Positions 1-9,900 of a stretch of DNA of 64,000 nucleotides are shown in pieces. Position 1 is the stretch's first letter; each line of letters opens with the position of its first letter. A program made the position numbers and the translations under genes. The notes beneath the pieces are model-generated. The model was given only the letters and a program-made list of their open reading frames with translations, searched no databases and was not told where the DNA came from. This stretch comes from Saccharomycopsis phalli (Eukaryota; Ascomycota; Saccharomycetes; Ascoideales; Saccharomycopsidaceae): positions 1,426,001 to 1,490,000 of the forward strand of contig CP073212.1 in assembly GCA_020342235.1 (NCBI GenBank). Reading direction: 5' to 3'.

Positions 1-957
1 CAAGCTGATATTGATAACCACACCCTTGGAAAAGAATTGACTAGTGTTTTCTATGTAGTCTCTGGCCGCAAAACCCACGGACCTCAAGAGGGTTCTTACG
101 GACTTGTCTTTTTTGAAGTGCCCAGGCACAAAGAACACCATGGATTCTGGCGAAACACCGTACTTCCTCCCTGCTGCCAATACTGCCACGCTGAATGGGT
201 GTGTATTCCGTTCTTCTTGCGCCAATAATGCCGTGTGCAGTTCTTTGGAGACCTTTACCATGGGCTCGTATTTGAACCGACTAGCGTAGATCGATGGTGG
301 GGCCAGAGTCGCCTGGTCAACAATATAGATAGCCACCCCAGCACCAGCAGGTGAAAGGTAATTGTAAGCGAACGACTTGAGACGTTTCACGGTTTCCGTG
401 ACGCTGGAGAGCCGATACAAGTTCCACGTAGAGTGTTCACGGTCGACGACATCAAAATGACTCATAACCCTGGTGTCGTTACGGTCCTGCGCGACAGCAG
501 AGACAAATTTATGGTTGCTAAGCGTCTGAGCGACATTGTCGAGAAAGTACCCATCAAACATCCGGTGACCACTAGCTTCGTACATGTGCGATAATTCAGC
601 ACCACCAACACCGGTATCGGATTTCTCCTTGAAGTAGTCTATCACACTTTTCTCCCTGACCTCTTGAAGAGCATTGGTCTGATTGGAATTCAATTCTGAG
701 AAGAATGCATCCAACTCGGCCGAGGCAATTCCTGCATTTAATTCAATAATGTACGAAAACGGAACGCGAATCGCCACGTTTACTTCATGAAACTTTTCAA
801 AATTAGTAGATAGGTCTGGATTTCCGGCTGTATTTGTTTGGTCATTTTGTGGATCCGGCTTGAGTGGCCCTAAAACTGAAAGCATACGCAGCGACAGTGA
901 GACCAGAATGCAGTGTATAGCTGCAATGAAGGCAATAAAGCATGCTGCGAGTCTCAT
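1..957 (-). CDS. cerevisin-like subtilase with altered active-site signatures (partial, off left edge)
   Basis: The frame is open from an ATG at 955-957 to position 1, 319 codons with no stop; the C-terminal part lies outside the window. Residues 1-30 are hydrophobic and look like a signal peptide (MRLAACFIAFIAAIHCILVS). Residues 67-160 fit an inhibitor-I9 propeptide (SYIIELNAG; YFLDNVAQTLSNHKFVSAV). The mature part resembles the PRB1 product in this same window: WNLYRLSS against WGLARIS, YNYLSPAGAGVAIYIVD against YKYLYDDEGGEGVTSYIID, and a match around GRKYGVSP. Asp214 sits where the catalytic Asp belongs, but DTG reads DQA. His253 may be the catalytic His, but HGTH reads HPFS. The catalytic Ser is off-window. 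It is therefore either a strongly diverged secreted or vacuolar protease or a pseudo-protease. A LINE has inserted in its upstream region. The family call is firm; activity is unknown. Confidence 0.75.
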   Translation of the reverse strand, partial: MRLAACFIAFIAAIHCILVSLSLRMLSVLGPLKPDPQNDQTNTAGNPDLSTNFEKFHEVNVAIRVPFSYIIELNAGIASAELDAFFSELNSNQTNALQEVREKSVIDYFKEKSDTGVGGAELSHMYEASGHRMFDGYFLDNVAQTLSNHKFVSAVAQDRNDTRVMSHFDVVDREHSTWNLYRLSSVTETVKRLKSFAYNYLSPAGAGVAIYIVDQATLAPPSIYASRFKYEPMVKVSKELHTALLAQEERNTHPFSVAVLAAGRKYGVSPESMVFFVPGHFKKDKSVRTLLRSVGFAARDYIENTSQFFSKGVVINISL

Positions 958-993
958 TGATGATGTTGATAATAATTCAGACCATTTGTCTCC

Positions 994-999
994 TATATA
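994..999 (-). promoter_or_regulatory. TATA box of the subtilase-like gene
   Basis: TATATA on the minus strand, 37 bp before the start codon at 957. It lies between that gene and the LINE, so the LINE left the core promoter in place but separated it from anything upstream of 1199. Confidence 0.5.
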
Positions 1000-1198
1000 T
1001 AGCCATAAAAGTTATGCAACGCATACCAAAGATCAAAGGCGTTGATAGCCATAAGGCTAGTTGAAACAGCTTGCATCCATGTTATTCAAAAGTCAGCTGC
1101 AGACCTCAAAATAGCATATAAACTCATTTAATATTGCAGAGTAATTTTACAAATAGACACCATTAATCCACCAACATATTAAGTTTTTATCTACTTAG

Positions 1199-1210
1199 TT
1201 TTCGTATGTC
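1199..1210. repeat. left target-site duplication of the LINE
   Basis: The 12-mer TTTTCGTATGTC is repeated exactly at 3671-3682. The pair brackets 1211-3670, as target-primed reverse transcription produces. Confidence 0.92.
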
Positions 1211-3670
1211 AAGATGGCATTACCGCATGATGACCAGGTGAAATTATTCGGCGATACCTTTTACCCACAGATTTCTGTGGGTGAAAGCCTTTCCTCGAAC
1301 ACCTTCACCCCGCACAAAGTTGATAGCAACTCTATAAGCCCAATAACCAAAGAGGAGATATATAACACCCTACGCTACTTGAAATTAAAGAAGGCCCCAG
1401 GGCCGGACAGAGTAACGGTGGGGCAGATCAGAGAACTATGGAAAGGATCCAATTTCCTGGACCAACTTGAAGCCATCTACAATGCATGCCTCTCCTTAGG
1501 CACATGCCCGAACCAGTGGAAGGAAAGTATCACAGTAGTGATCCCCAAACCGGGTAAACCTGATTACAACAAAGCCAAGGCTTATCGACCGATAAGTCTC
1601 TTGAATATCATGGGGAAAATCTTTGAATCAATCATGACGCAGCGTTTGGCAGCTACGATTAGACTACCGAATCAACAGTACGGAGGCCGGGCAGGATACT
1701 GTGCGACTGATGCTGTTATGAAACTCATCAACGATGCTGATATGCACAGAAATAGGCAAAAGAAGCGTGAACTACGACAGTACCAGAAGGGCGTCAGCAC
1801 CCCTCCATCACAGCACAAGCACATGGGTGCAGTGCTAGTCGATATCAAAGGAGCTTTCAACAACATGAACCACCCCATCCTCTTATCGAAGATGAAAGAA
1901 GTTGGGGCCCCGGGCGAAATAATCAATTGGACCAGCAGCTTCCTAACCAATAGGAAAACAAAACTCCGGATCAACAACAAGCTCTCAGAGAAGTGGATAC
2001 CAGTGACCTTTGGAGTGCCTCAGGGCTCGCCGATCTCTCCTATCCTTTTCATGATCTATACCCACGACCTCTATAAGCGACTACGAGACCATAGGGTCAA
2101 AGTAATTGGCTTTATCGATGACATAACCATATACAAGACAAGCGGACAGCGGACAATCCAGAGGGCGCTCTCACAGAGTCTCAGCATATGCCACCAGTGG
2201 GCCCAAGAAAACTACACAGGCTTTGACTACGGGGAAAAACTACAATACATCAGATTCTTTGCAAAATCACGCGGCTCAATTCTCCACCTTCCAGACGGAA
2301 CAATAAAGGAAGAGTCCACAGAGGTGAAGCTACTAGGGATATCCTTAGACTCAAAACTTAGTTTCAGACAACACATTGGGACCATGACACTTCGTTTGAA
2401 GAGAACCACTGGACGGATACAGGCCATTAGTCGCATCACCAATGGAACCCGAGGGAAGACCACGCTAATCTTGTTTAAGACATGCGCGCTACCCCTCATC
2501 ACATATGGACTAGAGATTTTCTACCATAAGCTAACCAAGTCCCAGATCGAAGCCATCAGAGTATGTTACAACATTTCATTGCGTAATGCACTTGGCATGT
2601 TGAAACCGACCCTGACCGGAATCCTCAATATCGAAGCAGGGATGCTTCCGATCCAACTTCTTTTAAAACGAGCCGCAATAGAAAAGTGTGTGAGATGGTT
2701 CACTAACACTAACATAAAAAACCCTCTACAAGATAGCATCAATAAGCAAATAGTACTCGGGGTCACAAACCGGGACGCCTACTCATACCCTCTCATACGA
2801 GAATCCTTTGAAAGTCTTGGCATAAGTGCACCCTACCAAAGATCATTTAAAGAAGCTGCATCAAATATAGACCATCATGCAGAAGTGTTAGTCCAAACCC
2901 ATTCGGAACTGTCAGATAGTCAGAGTTCAGCCCTGCAGGGACGAAAGAAATGGGCCCTTAAAGACCAAATAAACACAAAGATGACCAAGGAATGGCAAAA
3001 ACTAGTGGACACTGGCGAGATTACTCTCCCAGCCCACTATAGAACTCTACGCGGAACGGATTCACCGGTGGTTACCACCGCTAAAGATAAACTCCTACTA
3101 GCCGAGGCCTTAGCCGGCCCAAAGAATATTTTGAGCCTGATAAGCCAACTCCTAAGTGGAAAAAGCTTGGTATCATGTACCATCAAGAAACAATTCAACC
3201 CTGAGTGTGATCCGAAGTGCCCTAGGTGCGACAACCCCTCCCCAACAATATTCCATGACCTATCATGCCCATGTTTAGAGGTATTCAGAACTCAGGAAAC
3301 AATCGGCGAAGGCCTCACAACCAGAGCGCAGATTCGCCGCCTCTTTACAGATGCAAAATCAGTTCATTCTCTTATAGGTTTCTACACGTTAGTGCTGAAC
3401 GGGTAGATTCCTTTTCCTTTTGCAGCACACAAGAAGGGCGGCCGGGCAGGTAGTCCCCCTCGGGGGGCGAGACTCCATAGCCCTTTCTGAGTCATTTCTC
3501 TTAAACAGTTTCTTAAAGATCAAGTCGAAAGTTTTTATCCCCATTCAAAGGGTTTTCTCTCGACTCCAACATTAGCGGCGCCGTCCTTAGTTTTTTAGAC
3601 GGTGAAATATCAATCTCACCCTTCTGGGGAGCCTAGTATAGCTATAGAAGTAAATAAACATTATTATTAT
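1211..3670 (+). mobile_element. LINE (non-LTR retrotransposon), 5'-truncated, RT frame intact
   Basis: The element is bounded by perfect 12-bp direct repeats (1199-1210, 3671-3682). It holds one long reverse-transcriptase frame, about 260 bp of 3' untranslated sequence and a short TTA-repeat tail at about 3660-3670. The left end falls 3 bp before the first ATG of the frame and no endonuclease domain precedes the RT, so this is most simply an insertion truncated within ORF2. There are no terminal repeats. The 3' end has a hairpin (CCGTC 3581-3585 with GACGG 3598-3602) followed by GCCTAGTATAGCTATAG; both recur in two relics at 57.4 and 61.3 kb. The exact duplication and the unbroken 730-codon frame suggest a recent insertion. 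The clade (I/Tad-like or other) is not settled from sequence alone. Confidence 0.92.
1214..3406 (+). CDS. LINE reverse transcriptase (ORF2 remnant)
   Basis: A 730-residue protein. RT motifs in order: KKAPGPDRVTV near residue 58, AYRPISLLNIMGKIFE near 122, motif A VLVDIKGAFNN near 207, motif B GVPQGSPISPILF near 267 and motif C FIDD near 301, where most LINEs have F/YADD. KLLGISLDSKLSF follows. Near residues 662-688 is a C-terminal cysteine/histidine cluster (CDPKCPRC, then HDLSC) like those ending many LINE ORF2 proteins. Neither an AP-endonuclease domain before the RT nor an RNase H domain after it is visible. An in-frame TAG lies at 1196-1198, so the frame does not extend left. Without its endonuclease this copy is probably unable to move by itself, although RT activity cannot be excluded. 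Confidence 0.93.
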   Translation: MALPHDDQVKLFGDTFYPQISVGESLSSNTFTPHKVDSNSISPITKEEIYNTLRYLKLKKAPGPDRVTVGQIRELWKGSNFLDQLEAIYNACLSLGTCPNQWKESITVVIPKPGKPDYNKAKAYRPISLLNIMGKIFESIMTQRLAATIRLPNQQYGGRAGYCATDAVMKLINDADMHRNRQKKRELRQYQKGVSTPPSQHKHMGAVLVDIKGAFNNMNHPILLSKMKEVGAPGEIINWTSSFLTNRKTKLRINNKLSEKWIPVTFGVPQGSPISPILFMIYTHDLYKRLRDHRVKVIGFIDDITIYKTSGQRTIQRALSQSLSICHQWAQENYTGFDYGEKLQYIRFFAKSRGSILHLPDGTIKEESTEVKLLGISLDSKLSFRQHIGTMTLRLKRTTGRIQAISRITNGTRGKTTLILFKTCALPLITYGLEIFYHKLTKSQIEAIRVCYNISLRNALGMLKPTLTGILNIEAGMLPIQLLLKRAAIEKCVRWFTNTNIKNPLQDSINKQIVLGVTNRDAYSYPLIRESFESLGISAPYQRSFKEAASNIDHHAEVLVQTHSELSDSQSSALQGRKKWALKDQINTKMTKEWQKLVDTGEITLPAHYRTLRGTDSPVVTTAKDKLLLAEALAGPKNILSLISQLLSGKSLVSCTIKKQFNPECDPKCPRCDNPSPTIFHDLSCPCLEVFRTQETIGEGLTTRAQIRRLFTDAKSVHSLIGFYTLVLNG

Positions 3671-3682
3671 TTTTCGTATGTC
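3671..3682. repeat. right target-site duplication of the LINE
   Basis: Exact copy of the 12-mer at 1199-1210, directly after the TTA-rich tail. Confidence 0.92.
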
Positions 3683-4502
3683 CAGTTTTCATCTATGCAC
3701 TTTTTAATTTATTTCTTGAACATGAAAAATTCTGTATCCTACGTAGCTACATTTCTTGTACGTGATATCCGTGCTCTAGGATATTGTGGATATACTTAGT
3801 ACCATAGTTTTGGTAGATATGATCATATCGATATGCATTACCACGCCATAAAATTTACTCTAAAACTAGTTTTTAAGAAAATTTCTTACTAAAAAGTATC
3901 GATTAGCTTTCAAATGCAGCCTCGCCCTTGCCAGAGAGCCGTTTGGAGATTCCTCCGTAATCACTTCGAGCCTCAAATGTTAGCAACTATTCTATTGTCG
4001 ATCTCGGAATAACTCGCTTTATGGTAAAAAAAAAAAAAAGCTGGCTATTACCGGTTATCAAGCGAGAAACCTCGTTTTATTATTGCAGTAGCCATCTTTT
4101 GGGTACCCAATTACATATTACACAGCCGGAATTTTACCTATTGAATTAGCCGTGAATTGGATAAACTATACAAATATTTCTTGATTCCCTTGTCGAGTAT
4201 CTAAATAAGTGGGAATTTCCCTCCATAACAACCAGAGCTACTTTTGCATCACCATTGTGATGTCTAAGCCACCTTGATCCTCAGGGAAATAGGATCTGTG
4301 TAGTTTACATGATAAATCTCCACCAAAAACTTATAACTAATTCATGGTAGTATATGAAGTCCCATTGGCATTTGTGCTGCCTTACCATACTGCATACAGC
4401 AATAAGTAATAACACAGCCACCCCTTACGCAAACTATAATCACGTTGTAAATACATTTATAATTACATTTAATCGCAGCCTAATCTCAGCCTGCTCAGCA
4501 CG
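3683..4502. other. intergenic, no gene seen
   Basis: AT-rich sequence between the LINE and the 3' end of WBP1, with a poly-A run near 4025-4038. No open frame longer than about 65 codons, no RNA gene and no repeat that I recognise. Confidence 0.6.
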
Positions 4503-5963
4503 TTAAATATTCTTCTTACTGACAGTAGCCTTGCCAGGGTTTCCGCCATACAAGAACACATGTACAAACACAAGCCAGCCAGCAATCAACGTGACAATCG
4601 AAGTCAAATACACCCAGGAATTGACAATCTGCCACGACTTCTCAAATTCATCGCTTGCCAAGTTTCGAATGGCCATGACGTTCTCGGCAGTCAAGAAACT
4701 GTAACCCGGCTTACGGTACTCGATCTTGAACTTGAACATGCCGTGCTGGTCTGGGAGTCGGAATTTCGTGGAGTAGAACTGAGTGTTTTCTGGCAAAGAA
4801 TCGCGGCTCTTAAAGAACGTGGTATTGCTCTCAGAGCCCTGTAACTCAGGGTTATGCTGTGACAATCTCTCAGAGTCGGAGGCCACTTTTTCAAGTGTCA
4901 AGCGGTAGTATGGGTCCAACATGGAAAACTCCAATTGCACGTCTTCTCCGGAGTAAGGACTCCATTGTCCGTTCTTGTACTCACTAATGGCCAAATTGTA
5001 AACCACTTCGTCCTTGACTTTAAGTGTGTCGTGCGCCAACTTAGGGTTGAACAGATTGTTGCTGGTCTTGTAAAACTCAACGTAGTCGATACGCAACTTA
5101 TTCTTTTCCTGACTGGTCCAGCGCACCAAGTCATTGAAAACCTTCTCGTTCTTATAATTGCTGGCCTTGTAGCTCTCATCGGACAAAAACTTGGTGCTGC
5201 CAATCCACGAAACTCGCGAGTTCTCCAATGTCTGCACGGCAACAATCAAGTAATTTTGCTCACCCAACCCCCAGTAGTTTTCCTCGTTCAAGTACTTTCC
5301 ATCCTCGTCACTCTGCTTCTTTCCAACACGCTTTGGATTGTAGTTGTACGATGTCTTAGATCCACGAGCAATTGGAACCAACAATTCGTTGTTGCTCAAT
5401 AAAGCAGAAGCTCCTTCGTAAACCAACTTGTCCTGCTTCAATGTGCTGTCAATAACGACGCTTTCCAACACATTTTCAATCTCCAAGACGTCACCCTGCG
5501 AAAAGCTGTCGTGCACTTTGTAGCCTTTTGGAGATGGGAAAATGCCCAATTGGTTCAAGAAAATTCTCACATCGTCGGAGATTCCATTTTCATCACTGAC
5601 AACCACCACGTTACCGTTTTCATTCCGAGAAAACTTGAGCAACTCGTTGGCATTCAATTTCTTGGTGAGTGCTTTTCCAGTGAGTGGGAAAATGATCAAG
5701 TTTTTGTAAAGATTCTGCTTCGAGTCCAAGTCAGAGACAAGCTGGATCTTGTCAGAGACGCTCTTGATATTCTCAAACTCCAAATCGACAAAGTTCTTGT
5801 TCAAGTCCTTTAAAAGCAAAGAGTACAGCGCTTCGTCGTCAAGCAACCCGTCGTGGATCACCAAGGTCCGCAGGGTAAGTGCTTCGTCGGTTTTGAGGAG
5901 CAAGGAGCTACCAACGACAAATCGCACGAGCCAGAACAAGTAGAAATACACACTCAATTGCAT
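4503..5963 (-). CDS. WBP1: oligosaccharyltransferase subunit Wbp1 (OST48)
   Basis: Essential non-catalytic subunit of the ER oligosaccharyltransferase, which moves the core glycan onto Asn in N-X-S/T. I prefer the ATG at 5963 over the in-frame one at 6026 because it begins a clean signal peptide (MQLSVYFYLFWLVRF). The protein is 486 residues. It matches yeast Wbp1 along its length: IFLNQLGIFPSPKG, the segment around PYYRLTLEK, and RNLASDEFEKSWQIVNSWVY before one C-terminal membrane span. The last residues are KKNI, a KKXX ER-retrieval signal as in yeast (KKTN). It is divergent from the small coiled-coil gene at 6071, which starts 45-108 bp away depending on the start used. Two CACGTG sites (6012, 6028) lie in or beside the shared promoter. 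Confidence 0.93.
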   Translation of the reverse strand: MQLSVYFYLFWLVRFVVGSSLLLKTDEALTLRTLVIHDGLLDDEALYSLLLKDLNKNFVDLEFENIKSVSDKIQLVSDLDSKQNLYKNLIIFPLTGKALTKKLNANELLKFSRNENGNVVVVSDENGISDDVRIFLNQLGIFPSPKGYKVHDSFSQGDVLEIENVLESVVIDSTLKQDKLVYEGASALLSNNELLVPIARGSKTSYNYNPKRVGKKQSDEDGKYLNEENYWGLGEQNYLIVAVQTLENSRVSWIGSTKFLSDESYKASNYKNEKVFNDLVRWTSQEKNKLRIDYVEFYKTSNNLFNPKLAHDTLKVKDEVVYNLAISEYKNGQWSPYSGEDVQLEFSMLDPYYRLTLEKVASDSERLSQHNPELQGSESNTTFFKSRDSLPENTQFYSTKFRLPDQHGMFKFKIEYRKPGYSFLTAENVMAIRNLASDEFEKSWQIVNSWVYLTSIVTLIAGWLVFVHVFLYGGNPGKATVSKKNI

Positions 5964-6070
5964 GGTCGGATGTTTGCAAATACGTGTGAAGTTGCCCTTT
6001 TCCACCTGACGCACGTGATTTTTCATACACGTGATACAAGAACAAGGCGAGGCAGTAGTGAGGAAGAATC

Positions 6071-6322
6071 ATGTCAAATATTGCCGAGACTTATAAGCTG
6101 TTGAATGATACAGAAAAGGCGTTGGATTGTGTAGATGAATTGCTTGATTCAATAGATGAGAACATGAACCAGTTGTTGCTGGCTATTGAGGGCGGAATGG
6201 ACCCTGAAGTTGCAAGAAACGACCCAAAGTTTCGGCATTTGATGGACTTGACAAACGATATACATGCCAATGTAAAGGCCCTTGAAAAAGAAAATGAGGA
6301 GAGACAGGAGCAAATAAAATGA
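6071..6322 (+). CDS. small coiled-coil protein, 83 aa, not identified
   Basis: An 83-residue acidic protein, almost wholly helical with heptad spacing of Leu/Ile (YKLLNDTEKALDCVDELL; FRHLMDLTNDIHANVKALEK) and a charged tail. No signal peptide, membrane span or Cys motif. Size and character fit subunits of small helical complexes such as BLOC-1 or the DASH kinetochore ring, but I do not recognise a specific family. The ATG, the divergent position 45-108 bp from WBP1 and the biased codons argue that it is real rather than chance. Confidence 0.65.
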   Translation: MSNIAETYKLLNDTEKALDCVDELLDSIDENMNQLLLAIEGGMDPEVARNDPKFRHLMDLTNDIHANVKALEKENEERQEQIK

Positions 6323-6942
6323 CGGAAGTACAAGGATTTATGTGAGATAGATGTAGTGTGGTTATAAATATATTAGGAGCATCTGTAGAAGTTGCATTTG
6401 GGAGTATTTGCACATGCCGGTATTAAAGAATATGTAATATAGTAACTAGGATACGAGTGGTAAAATAGCTAAAATATATTCACTTGACTATTCAAAGAAA
6501 AGTCTGACTATTTATACTTGATAATAAAGGGCTTATGATCGGAGTCAAGTGGAGTTGAACCGGTTGGGGCAACTTCACTTAAGGAGGAGCAAGAGCCAGA
6601 TAGGAAATAACAATTAAAAAGGGAAAGTCCTAATCCTCTAAAAGGAATTCAAGGACGATCCGAGTTACAAAAATTAAGGGTAAACCTTCTTCTTCATTAC
6701 AGAATATCAGATAATGACATTTCATCATTTGGTTGCATGTAACAGTAAACAGAAGCCTAGTGGTGTGCAATTATACATGGCAGAAATTTAACCATGAATA
6801 CAACTGCTGACAAATTTTTATGAATTTCCAACGAGTGATTTTGCCGACATTTCAAATGAGAACCTCGTCGTTTCTCATCCTACAGTCCGTTTACACAATT
6901 CAATTATCATTAACATTCAAAATACACTCTATAATACATGCA
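6323..6942. other. intergenic holding one dispersed repeat copy
   Basis: This stretch lies between two converging transcripts (the coiled-coil gene and INP51). It contains copy A of the dispersed repeat (6436-6523). The rest is AT-rich with no gene. Confidence 0.6.
6436..6523 (+). repeat. dispersed repeat, copy A
   Basis: About 88 bp beginning near AATATAGTAACTAGGATACG and ending TTTATACTTGAT. A near-identical inverted copy lies at 12051-12138, and weaker copies at 10298, 16514 and 17060. No frame and no clear terminal repeats. It could be the remnant of an LTR or another short mobile element; the class is unknown. Confidence 0.75.
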
Positions 6943-9900
6943 TTATTCCGCCTTTTTAGGATAGATAAAATCCAGCTCTTCGTTAAACACAAACGGATTC
7001 TCTGGCCGATTCTCATTAATGTACATCCCCTGCTCATACACAAACTCCCCATTAGGATTGCTGTTCTCCTTTACTTCAATCTCCCGAATATCCAGCACGT
7101 TGCTGAACAACTCCACCGTTGCTAATTGCCCATTATTAAACCACCACTTGGATTTGTCGGTTGATGGAGGCGGTAGCGACTTTTCACCGTCCACAGTATC
7201 AATGCTCATCATCTGTTGCAAGTTCTTGGCTAGAATAAAGTCCTCATTGCCAAACTTTGCCCGCCGCTTCACATACAAATCGTTTGAAAGCATATCCTTC
7301 ACCTTCTCATTGATGACAATAACATCAGCATTAAACAACGCATACACCGGTCGATGGTCGGAAAACTGAATGTCATATGTGCTACCATAACTCAACTGTC
7401 GCATGGTGCCTCTGGTGACAATCCGGTCACACCAGGCGGGGATCCGCATTTTCTCCGACAAATCGTAAGTGTCCTCGTTGTGATTAAACTTGTATGTTGG
7501 CCTGAAGGCAATCTTGTGCTCCTCGTAGTAAGGAAATGACTCACCGGACTCCATCTGATTGTTTAACTGATCTTTTTTGAACAAGGTTTCCAATTTGTTT
7601 TCGGCAATGAGACCACGAACCTCCTCATTCTTCATCTCAATACGGTAATTGAAATCGCCCAACCATATGATATTGTCATGATTTTTAATCGTGCGGTTTC
7701 CCGAGAATCTGAGCCCCGTACTTAGGCTCTTGTAGTTCTGATGCCGCTCATCAATGTTGTTCAAGCCAGCAGCTAAATGGCACGTAATGAAGCAGAACGA
7801 GGTATTGGAGTATTGGAAGCTCACAGCAATGCCGCCTTTGTTTGCTGCCATGCCTCCTAATCCGGTTTTTTTCATGCTTTCTTCGATCTTGTTGATGAAC
7901 TTGACCTGGTCGTCACGCATGAAGATCATTGACAATAATCCCCCAAGAGACCCTGACCAAAGCAAGATGTACTTGTGTTTGTTCTTGTTGATTTCCCTGA
8001 GGATTTTCTTCTCCCAGAAGCGGCGCTTTGTCGCGTCGATATTCATCATCTTGCCTGCAGACAACTCGATAATCTCCTGGAGGCCGACAAAAAACACATC
8101 TTCCTCGAACGTTGAGTTTGCAAACAACCAGCTGCTTAAATCACCGTCGTAGCAAATGCCGTTGACATTAAATGTGCCGCTGTATATGCTAATCTGTTTC
8201 TTGGACATATAACGGGAGCTCAATTTCTTCAACTCAGAACGAACGTAGTCATTTATCGGGTCGTATAGCGATATGCGGCGGATAAGGTTCCCGTTATAGT
8301 CGATGGATTCCTTCCCAAGTATGACGTTTAAGTCGGAGTTGTGTTTGTCCAAGTCATTCAATAACTCTTTGTAGTTGGACAAGTTGAACAATTTCTTGCT
8401 TGTGCTTACGGTTATCCCGGTGAAGCTGTTGAACAAATTTGTTTTCTTCTTCTCCAGCACATGCAGCTCCTCTTTATGGCGGTCTTTCTTGTCCAATTGC
8501 TTCAACTCCGAGTTGTACTTGCCAAAGATCTTGTTGATTGCACCGTTGTTCGCCTTCCAAAGCATGTCCATCTTGTCATAGAGATCCTGGTTGTACGGTG
8601 AGAAGTAGCAGTCTCGAGAGTCATACAAGTAACTGTCAGTTAATGAGTCGAACATGACCTGCTTGCTGATAATCTTGCATAACTCGTTGCATTTGTCCAT
8701 AACATTGAACGAGCTCACACGGAATATCCCCGACTGCTTGTTGAGATAGTTGTGATTGGTGTTGTCATATGTGAGCGTGGCAAAGTTATTGATTGACTGC
8801 TTGATTTCATGGAGAATCGTGTCGACAGCACGGGTGTTTTTCGCCAAGTCGTTTAGCGAAAAGTTGAAGTTGCGCATGCTGAGAAAGTCTCTATACTTTT
8901 TTGACTCCCAGAGCTTGAGATAATGTTCGTAGTACCGTCGATACATGTCGAATTCAATGCCTTTGTTCTTACTCTGGCGCATGAGTAACTCTTCGACTGT
9001 AATCGACGACGACAACTCATTCACAATAGCAACCTCGCCAAATTCGCTGCACAAACCATCAAAGTGTTTCTTGAAAGCCTCCTGTGTCGCTTCAAACGGC
9101 CGATTGATGGAAATCTTCTTCAATAACGACGACGATTGTTGGTTGTCGATTTCAAAGTAGATTGGCACGTTCCCGCGAACAATCGTGTAGGAAATCGTGT
9201 AGCTCTCATTGTAGAAAATAACCTCAGTTTCCACATAATTACCCACCTTCCCACTGTCATCAAGTCCGCTGGGTCCAATGATCTTGCCAGCTTTATCCAT
9301 CCCAATCTTACTGATTAACGTAATGAGCGATTCCTGCTGTCCGTTGCTAAGATTCACCACAGTGTTAAGCGTCTGGGCAAAACCTCGGATGAGAATCCCC
9401 AAGAACCGGCATGTGTCGAATTTCTGTCGCCGAGAGGCATCCAAGCGGTTTCGGAACCCAATCAAGTCGTCAATAAAGAGCTGGTTCCACAAGAACTGCT
9501 TGTTCACATTCAACGGCCCATGAACTTCCTCGTCGCTCTGTGCATCCCGGTTCTGGATGTTGTTGGTCAAGTCAAACGTCGTGCTAAAGTAGAAGTTTCC
9601 CTTGACAAAGAGCTTCTTCATGTCACTCCATGGGTAGCTAAATTCTCCTTCCTCATCCGTCGCTTCATCACCAGCTTGTCTGTGCACAAACACCCGATCA
9701 TACGCACTGCTGTTCAAACAGATAAACTCAAGGTCCTGTATCTGGTGCACTTTTTCCCTTGCCCTAGGACTGGCGACTTCCAATGCTTGGGTCACGACAA
9801 CAAGAAAACTATACAGGTTTATACTGACCAAACCCAACACTCCAAGACACCTGATGTTGTAGTTTTCAGTGATGTTGATGTACAGATCCAATTGCAATTT

